Of a stretch of DNA of 32,785 bases, positions 29,163 through 32,785 are shown one piece after another. The notes below the pieces were generated by a model that was not told where the DNA came from, did not search any database, and was given only the letters and a program-made list of their open reading frames with translations. Within the stretch, counting starts at the first letter, position 1. Each line of letters starts with the position of its first letter. The position numbers were made by a program, and so were the translations under genes. Source of the stretch: JALYLC01 sp035696365 (GTDB taxonomy: Bacteria; Actinomycetota; Thermoleophilia; Gaiellales; JALYLC01); contig DASRQS010000070.1 of NCBI GenBank assembly GCA_035696365.1, positions 1 to 32,785 on the forward strand, read 5' to 3'.

Positions 29163-31298
29163 ATGCGCCCGTCTGCGACGACCCGCCTTGCGCGGATTCG
29201 CACGAGATTCGTGCTCCCATGCGCCTTTGCGGTCGTCACGCTGAGCACTCTAGCGACCGCACCCGTGGCTCGCTGCGCGGAGCCCGCGGTCGCCCGAGCC
29301 GTGTTTGTGACACCTGCGGGCGACCGTTCGCAGGCACAGCGCGCCGTCGTCGCCGCGGGGGGCATTCCCGCGGGGTGGGTGGGCGGCCGGCTCAAGGCCG
29401 CGCTGGGCACGGCAGAGCTGGCGCAGGTGCGCCGCTCGCCCGCGGTCGCGGACGCTCAGATCGCCGAGACCTCCTCCGCGGACGCGATCATCTCCCAGGG
29501 CGTCGCCCTGAGCGGCGCCGACGCGCTGCAGCGCGCGGGCCACGACGGCAGCGGCGTGACGATCGTCGTGCTCGACCAGGCCTTCGGCGCCGCCACGCGC
29601 CTGAACCAACTGGCCGGCACCGAGCTGCCGCCGCTCGAGCGCCAGCACCGCTTGTCCTTCGACGCGATCTACGGGCTGGCGGGCCGCGACTACAACGCCA
29701 ACAGCTCGCGCCACGGCGAGTTCGTGAGCGAGATCGTCTACGACATGGCGCCAGGGGCGACCTACTGGTTCATCAACTACCACACGACAGACGAGTTCGG
29801 ACAGGCCGTCGACTACATCGCGAACGTGCTCAAGCCGAACATCGTCGTGCATTCGAACTCGTTCCTGTTCGGCCGCTTCGACGGCACGGGCTGGTTCGCG
29901 CAGAAGGTGAACGAGGCGGCCGCGGCCGGCGTGCTATGGGTCAACTCGGCGGGCAACTACCGCACACGGCACTGGGAGGGCCCGTGGAGCGATGCCGACG
30001 GCGACGGCCATCTCGACGTGCCGGGCGACGGCAATGCCTTCCGCTTCGACCTCGCGGCCACCAGCCGCCCCGCCTGCGACATCTCCTGGGCGGGCGCGAC
30101 GAACGATCCGGCCAGCTACTACACGCTGGCCCTCTACTCGGACGCGGCGCTGACCACGCCGGTGCTCGACAAGAACACGCACCTGCCGATCATGTCCAGC
30201 GAGCTGTCCGCGTCGCCGGATCCGCACGCCGACATGCCGCCGGGCGCGATCGCGTCGCCCGGGCCCTACTACGTCGCGGTCACGCGCGTGGGCACTCCGC
30301 CGACGACCAACCTGACCGTCTATTGCCGCATGGACATGTCGCCCACGGCGCAGGTCACGAGCTCGAGCTCTCCCACTCCCGGCGACGCCGCCGGAGCCTT
30401 CTCGGTGGGGGCCTTCGACGCCACCTCGCTGCTGCCCGAGCCGTACTCCTCCGAGGGCCCGACCGACGACGGGCGTCCGAAGCCAGACATCTCGGCGCCC
30501 ACGAACGTGCTGATCACGCCGGGCGTTCCCGAGTCGGACGAGATCAACGCCTGCGGGGGCACCTCGTGCGCGACGCCCCATGTCGGCGGAGCCGCCGCCC
30601 TGATCTGGAACGACGTCGCGGCGGCGGGCGGCGCCGGCAGCGTGGCCGAGCGCGTGCGCGCCCAACTGGTCGCCCAGGCGCTCGACGCCGGGGCGCCCGG
30701 CCCGGATCCGGTATTCGGGGCCGGCCGGCTGCGGCTCGATCTCGCGGCGCCGGTGCTCGGCGTCCCCAAGCCGGCCCCGAACTCGCTGGTGCGCGGCACC
30801 GTCGGCCTCTCGCTGCCGGTCGCGGACGCCGGCACGCTGGGTCTGCAGCAGCTCAGCGTGGACGGCAAGCCGCTCGTGGCGACGCTGGCTCCGGGCAACG
30901 TCCTGGAGGCCAGCTGGCCGACCGCGGGGCTGCCGGCGGGCCCGCACGTCATCACGCTCGTCACGTCGGATCAGAGCGGCAACGTGGCCACCTACAGCCT
31001 GACGCTGCGGGTCGACAACCAGGCTCCGAAGGTGCGCCTGCGCTCGCCCGAGCGCTCGCGCGTCCGCGCCAAGGTGCGCGTCTCCGCCTCGGTGCTGGAC
31101 ATCGGCAGCGGCCTCGTGGCACGGCCCCTGATCTCGTTCGGCGACGGGGCGAAGGGCCGCGGATTCCGGCTGGCGCACCGCTACAAGCGCCCCGGGCGCT
31201 ACGTCGTCTCGATCCTCGCGGTGGATCGCGCGGGCAACAGCACGCTCATGCGGCGGGGGCTGCACGTGCGCGCTGCGCCCCCGAAGCTGCGGGCATGA
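29163..31298 (+). CDS. Secreted S8 (subtilisin-family) serine protease with PKD-like C-terminus
   Basis: 711 aa. Signal peptide: basic TRLARIRTRF, hydrophobic VLPCAFAVVTLSTLATA, cleavage near VARCAEP. Catalytic triad: D138 (IVVLDQAFG), H184 (SSRHGEFVSEIV), S468 (GGTSCATPHVGGAAAL), with the oxyanion Asn N265 (NSAGNY). The usual Met after the nucleophile is Cys. Between Asn and Ser is a beta-rich insert (DADGDGHLDVPGDGNAFRF), which may bind calcium. After residue 510 come Ig/PKD-like modules (DQSGNVATYSLTLRVD, ISFGDGAKGRGFRLAH, RYVVSILAVDRAGNS). It lies between oxidase and ctaB genes with no obvious functional connection. ATG 29163 gives a textbook signal peptide. Confidence 0.9.
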   Translation: MRPSATTRLARIRTRFVLPCAFAVVTLSTLATAPVARCAEPAVARAVFVTPAGDRSQAQRAVVAAGGIPAGWVGGRLKAALGTAELAQVRRSPAVADAQIAETSSADAIISQGVALSGADALQRAGHDGSGVTIVVLDQAFGAATRLNQLAGTELPPLERQHRLSFDAIYGLAGRDYNANSSRHGEFVSEIVYDMAPGATYWFINYHTTDEFGQAVDYIANVLKPNIVVHSNSFLFGRFDGTGWFAQKVNEAAAAGVLWVNSAGNYRTRHWEGPWSDADGDGHLDVPGDGNAFRFDLAATSRPACDISWAGATNDPASYYTLALYSDAALTTPVLDKNTHLPIMSSELSASPDPHADMPPGAIASPGPYYVAVTRVGTPPTTNLTVYCRMDMSPTAQVTSSSSPTPGDAAGAFSVGAFDATSLLPEPYSSEGPTDDGRPKPDISAPTNVLITPGVPESDEINACGGTSCATPHVGGAAALIWNDVAAAGGAGSVAERVRAQLVAQALDAGAPGPDPVFGAGRLRLDLAAPVLGVPKPAPNSLVRGTVGLSLPVADAGTLGLQQLSVDGKPLVATLAPGNVLEASWPTAGLPAGPHVITLVTSDQSGNVATYSLTLRVDNQAPKVRLRSPERSRVRAKVRVSASVLDIGSGLVARPLISFGDGAKGRGFRLAHRYKRPGRYVVSILAVDRAGNSTLMRRGLHVRAAPPKLRA

Positions 31299-31316
31299 CC
31301 GCGAGCTGAGCGTGGG

Positions 31317-31322
31317 TAGACT
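31317..31322 (+). promoter_or_regulatory. -10 box TAGACT for leaderless ctaB
   Basis: TAGACT ends 6 nt before GTG 31329; no ribosome site between. Gives ctaB its own promoter, 18 nt after the protease stop. Confidence 0.45.
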
Positions 31323-31328
31323 GGCGGC

Positions 31329-32255
31329 GTGAACTCCCGCTCCGCCACGACGAATCTCGCTCCCGCGGCGGGCGTCGGGACACAGCGCGCGGCGAGCGCG
31401 CACGACTACTGGGAGCTGCTCAAGCCCCGCATCATGCTGCTGATCGTCATCACGACGATCGGCTCGCTGGCGCTGGCCGCGCACGGCTGGCCGGGCGACG
31501 GGGTGGCGGCCTGGACGGTGCTGGGCATGGCGCTGGTGTCCGGCGGATCGAGCGCGATCAACCACTGGTACGACCGCGATATCGACGCGCTGATGGAGCG
31601 CACGAGTGCGCGGCCCGTCGCCAGCGGGAGGGTGCCGCCGTTCGCGGCGCTGGCGCTCGGCCTCGTGCTCGCGCTGGCCGGCATCGTGCTGCTGGCGCTG
31701 GCAGTGCACTGGCTCGCGGCCCTCTGGGCCCTGGCCGGCTTCCTCTGCTACGTGCTCGTCTACACCGTCTGGCTGAAGCGCCGCACGCCCCAGAACATCG
31801 TGATCGGCGGCGCTGCCGGCGCGGTGCCGCCGCTCGTCGCCTGGGCCGCAGTCGATGGTTCGGTCACGGCCACGGCCGTCGCGCTCTTCGCCGTCGTCTT
31901 CCTCTGGACGCCGCCCCACTTCTGGGCGCTCGCGCTGCTGCTCGACGAGGACTACGCGCGCGCCGGCGTGCCCATGCTGCCGACCGTGCGCGGTGCGCGA
32001 GCCAGCGCGCGCCAGATCCTGGTCTACACGGTGCTGCTCGTCGTGGCCTCACTCGTTCCCGTCGCACTTGGGACGCTCGGCTGGATCTACGCGATCGCCG
32101 CGGTGCTGCTCGGGGCGCGCTTCGTCTGGTTCGCCCTGCGCCTGCTGCGCGCGCCCGAAGACCGGGCCATCGCGCGGCGCACGTTTCTCTACTCGCTGCT
32201 CTACCTCGCCCTGCTGTTCGCAGCCATGGGCGTCGACAGCGCGCTGCTGAGCTGA
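31329..32255 (+). CDS. ctaB: Protoheme IX farnesyltransferase (heme O synthase)
   Basis: 308 aa UbiA-family membrane prenyltransferase that adds a farnesyl group to heme B to give heme O, the precursor of the heme A needed by the neighbouring oxidase. First Asp-rich motif NHWYDRDIDALMERTSARPV, second motif DEDYARAGVPMLP, plus LKPRIMLLIVITT near the N-terminus and VFLWTPPHFWALAL. About nine helices. The N-terminal 24 residues are polar and variable. GTG start fits the -10 box 6 nt upstream. Convergent with fliW, 9 nt apart. Heme A synthase (ctaA) is not in the window. Confidence 0.95.
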   Translation: MNSRSATTNLAPAAGVGTQRAASAHDYWELLKPRIMLLIVITTIGSLALAAHGWPGDGVAAWTVLGMALVSGGSSAINHWYDRDIDALMERTSARPVASGRVPPFAALALGLVLALAGIVLLALAVHWLAALWALAGFLCYVLVYTVWLKRRTPQNIVIGGAAGAVPPLVAWAAVDGSVTATAVALFAVVFLWTPPHFWALALLLDEDYARAGVPMLPTVRGARASARQILVYTVLLVVASLVPVALGTLGWIYAIAAVLLGARFVWFALRLLRAPEDRAIARRTFLYSLLYLALLFAAMGVDSALLS

Positions 32256-32264
32256 CCGTCGCCG

Positions 32265-32768
32265 TCAGGCGGCGCGGCGCTCGAGCACGGTGACCATGTC
32301 CGAGGCCTCCTCGCGCATGGAGACCGGCGTCACGGCCGCCTCGTCGCCGAACAGCGGGTCGCGGCTCGAGTAGCCGCCGCCTGCGTGGCGCAACTGGCGC
32401 CCCACGTGCGTCTCGTCGTTGATCACGAGCGGCGCGGCCAGGTCGACCGTGGCCGAGCGCATCTCGTCGCCGACGTCGACGAGGCAGTAGATCGAGAGCT
32501 GGTCGGCGCTGCTCACGCCCAGCACCCGCAGCTCGGCGTCCGGCAGCTCGATCTCGTAGTCCCAGTGGAACGCCCAGGGCAGCACGATCGGCAGAGCCAC
32601 GTCGGGATCGTCCAGCGACTGCAGCCAGAGGAAGACCGAATCGGCCCGGCGCTTGAGGATCGCGAACCATTCGAGATGGGCAAGGCCGGCGACACCGTCG
32701 GGGAAGCGCAGGGCGGCCCCGTCGTTGATGTCGAAGCGCCCGAAGCGCGTGGAGCGGTAGCTCGCCAT
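32265..32768 (-). CDS. fliW: Flagellar assembly factor FliW
   Basis: 167 aa. RFGRFDINDGAALRFPDGVA, HLEWFAILKRRADSVFLWLQ, LDDPDVALPIVLPW and LVDVGDEMRSATVDLAAPLV match FliW, a small beta-barrel protein that binds flagellin and, in relatives, the translational regulator CsrA, releasing or restraining it according to flagellin level. Family members are about 130-150 aa; the extra C-terminus (EAAVTPVSMREEASDMV) is mildly unusual. No csrA follows; it might lie upstream, outside the window. ATG 32768; GCCGATA 10 nt upstream suggests flagellar-sigma control. It shows that the organism is flagellated. Confidence 0.9.
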   Translation of the reverse strand: MASYRSTRFGRFDINDGAALRFPDGVAGLAHLEWFAILKRRADSVFLWLQSLDDPDVALPIVLPWAFHWDYEIELPDAELRVLGVSSADQLSIYCLVDVGDEMRSATVDLAAPLVINDETHVGRQLRHAGGGYSSRDPLFGDEAAVTPVSMREEASDMVTVLERRAA

Positions 32769-32778
32769 ACGGGGTACC

Positions 32779-32785
32779 TATCGGC
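32779..32785 (-). promoter_or_regulatory. Sigma-28-like -10 (GCCGATA) before fliW, cut by window edge
   Basis: GCCGATA on the minus strand, 10 nt before the fliW ATG, equals the core of the sigma-28 -10 (GCCGATAA). The -35 lies outside the window, so it cannot be confirmed. Confidence 0.35.

Noticed and set aside
29219..31919. Two frames over 650 codons overlapping the protease and ctaB (one per strand)
   Set aside because: Both are Arg/Gly/His-rich shadows of the S8 protease, which has a signal peptide and full catalytic triad in its own frame.
1..32785. tRNA genes, CRISPR arrays, prophage, toxin-antitoxin or transposase genes
   Set aside because: I searched by eye for tRNA-like cloverleaf ends, spaced direct repeats and related protein motifs and saw none; a covariance-model search could still find a small RNA I missed.

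Overview
The window comes from a very GC-rich, aerobic, flagellated bacterium, most likely an actinomycete of the class Thermoleophilia (Solirubrobacterales/Conexibacter type). This placement is inferred from the gene types, the dense start/stop-overlapping gene packing, the many GTG starts and the repeated leaderless promoter layout; no rRNA is present to confirm it. I see no tRNA, rRNA, CRISPR array, transposase or phage gene. Nearly all DNA is coding; the only gene-free stretch over 300 bases is 22340-22801.

1-8400 is an information-processing block. A truncated primary-type sigma factor (minus) faces a plus-strand run of metallo-beta-lactamase hydrolase, hisS, aspS, cysteine desulfurase and an IscU-MnmA fusion, all overlapping or nearly so. 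The last two would supply and insert sulfur into tRNA U34. A second complete sigma-70 factor and a PilZ (c-di-GMP receptor) gene follow, overlapping by 4 nt, behind a sequence that closely resembles a flagellar (sigma-28/FliA) promoter.

8400-11525 holds a flavoprotein of the lipoamide-dehydrogenase fold that has lost its redox cysteines, a small Pro/Arg-rich membrane protein and an MFS transporter.

11529-17902 (minus) is the most intriguing part. Five genes are locked together by overlaps of 4-14 nt or a 3-nt gap: an aromatic-amino-acid-lyase homologue lacking the Ala-Ser-Gly cofactor triad, a UbiD-type prenyl-FMN decarboxylase, an MtnK-like small-molecule kinase, an enolase homologue with two active-site substitutions, and threonine synthase. 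The linkage suggests a small metabolic pathway I do not recognise.

18010-19275 is a second MFS transporter. 19287-22339 (minus) is a three-gene operon: dimethylglycine/sarcosine-dehydrogenase-like flavoprotein, DUF1272 zinc protein and EthD-like protein. Its upstream region carries an operator-like palindrome and two strong tandem hairpins. A beta-propeller protein, an unknown protein and two small membrane proteins follow.

25410-29060 (minus) encodes a caa3-type cytochrome c oxidase of the A2 type (ctaC-ctaD-ctaE). Its heme O synthase ctaB lies at 31329, beyond a secreted subtilisin-like protease. The window ends with fliW, a flagellar assembly factor whose upstream edge carries a sigma-28-like -10 sequence.
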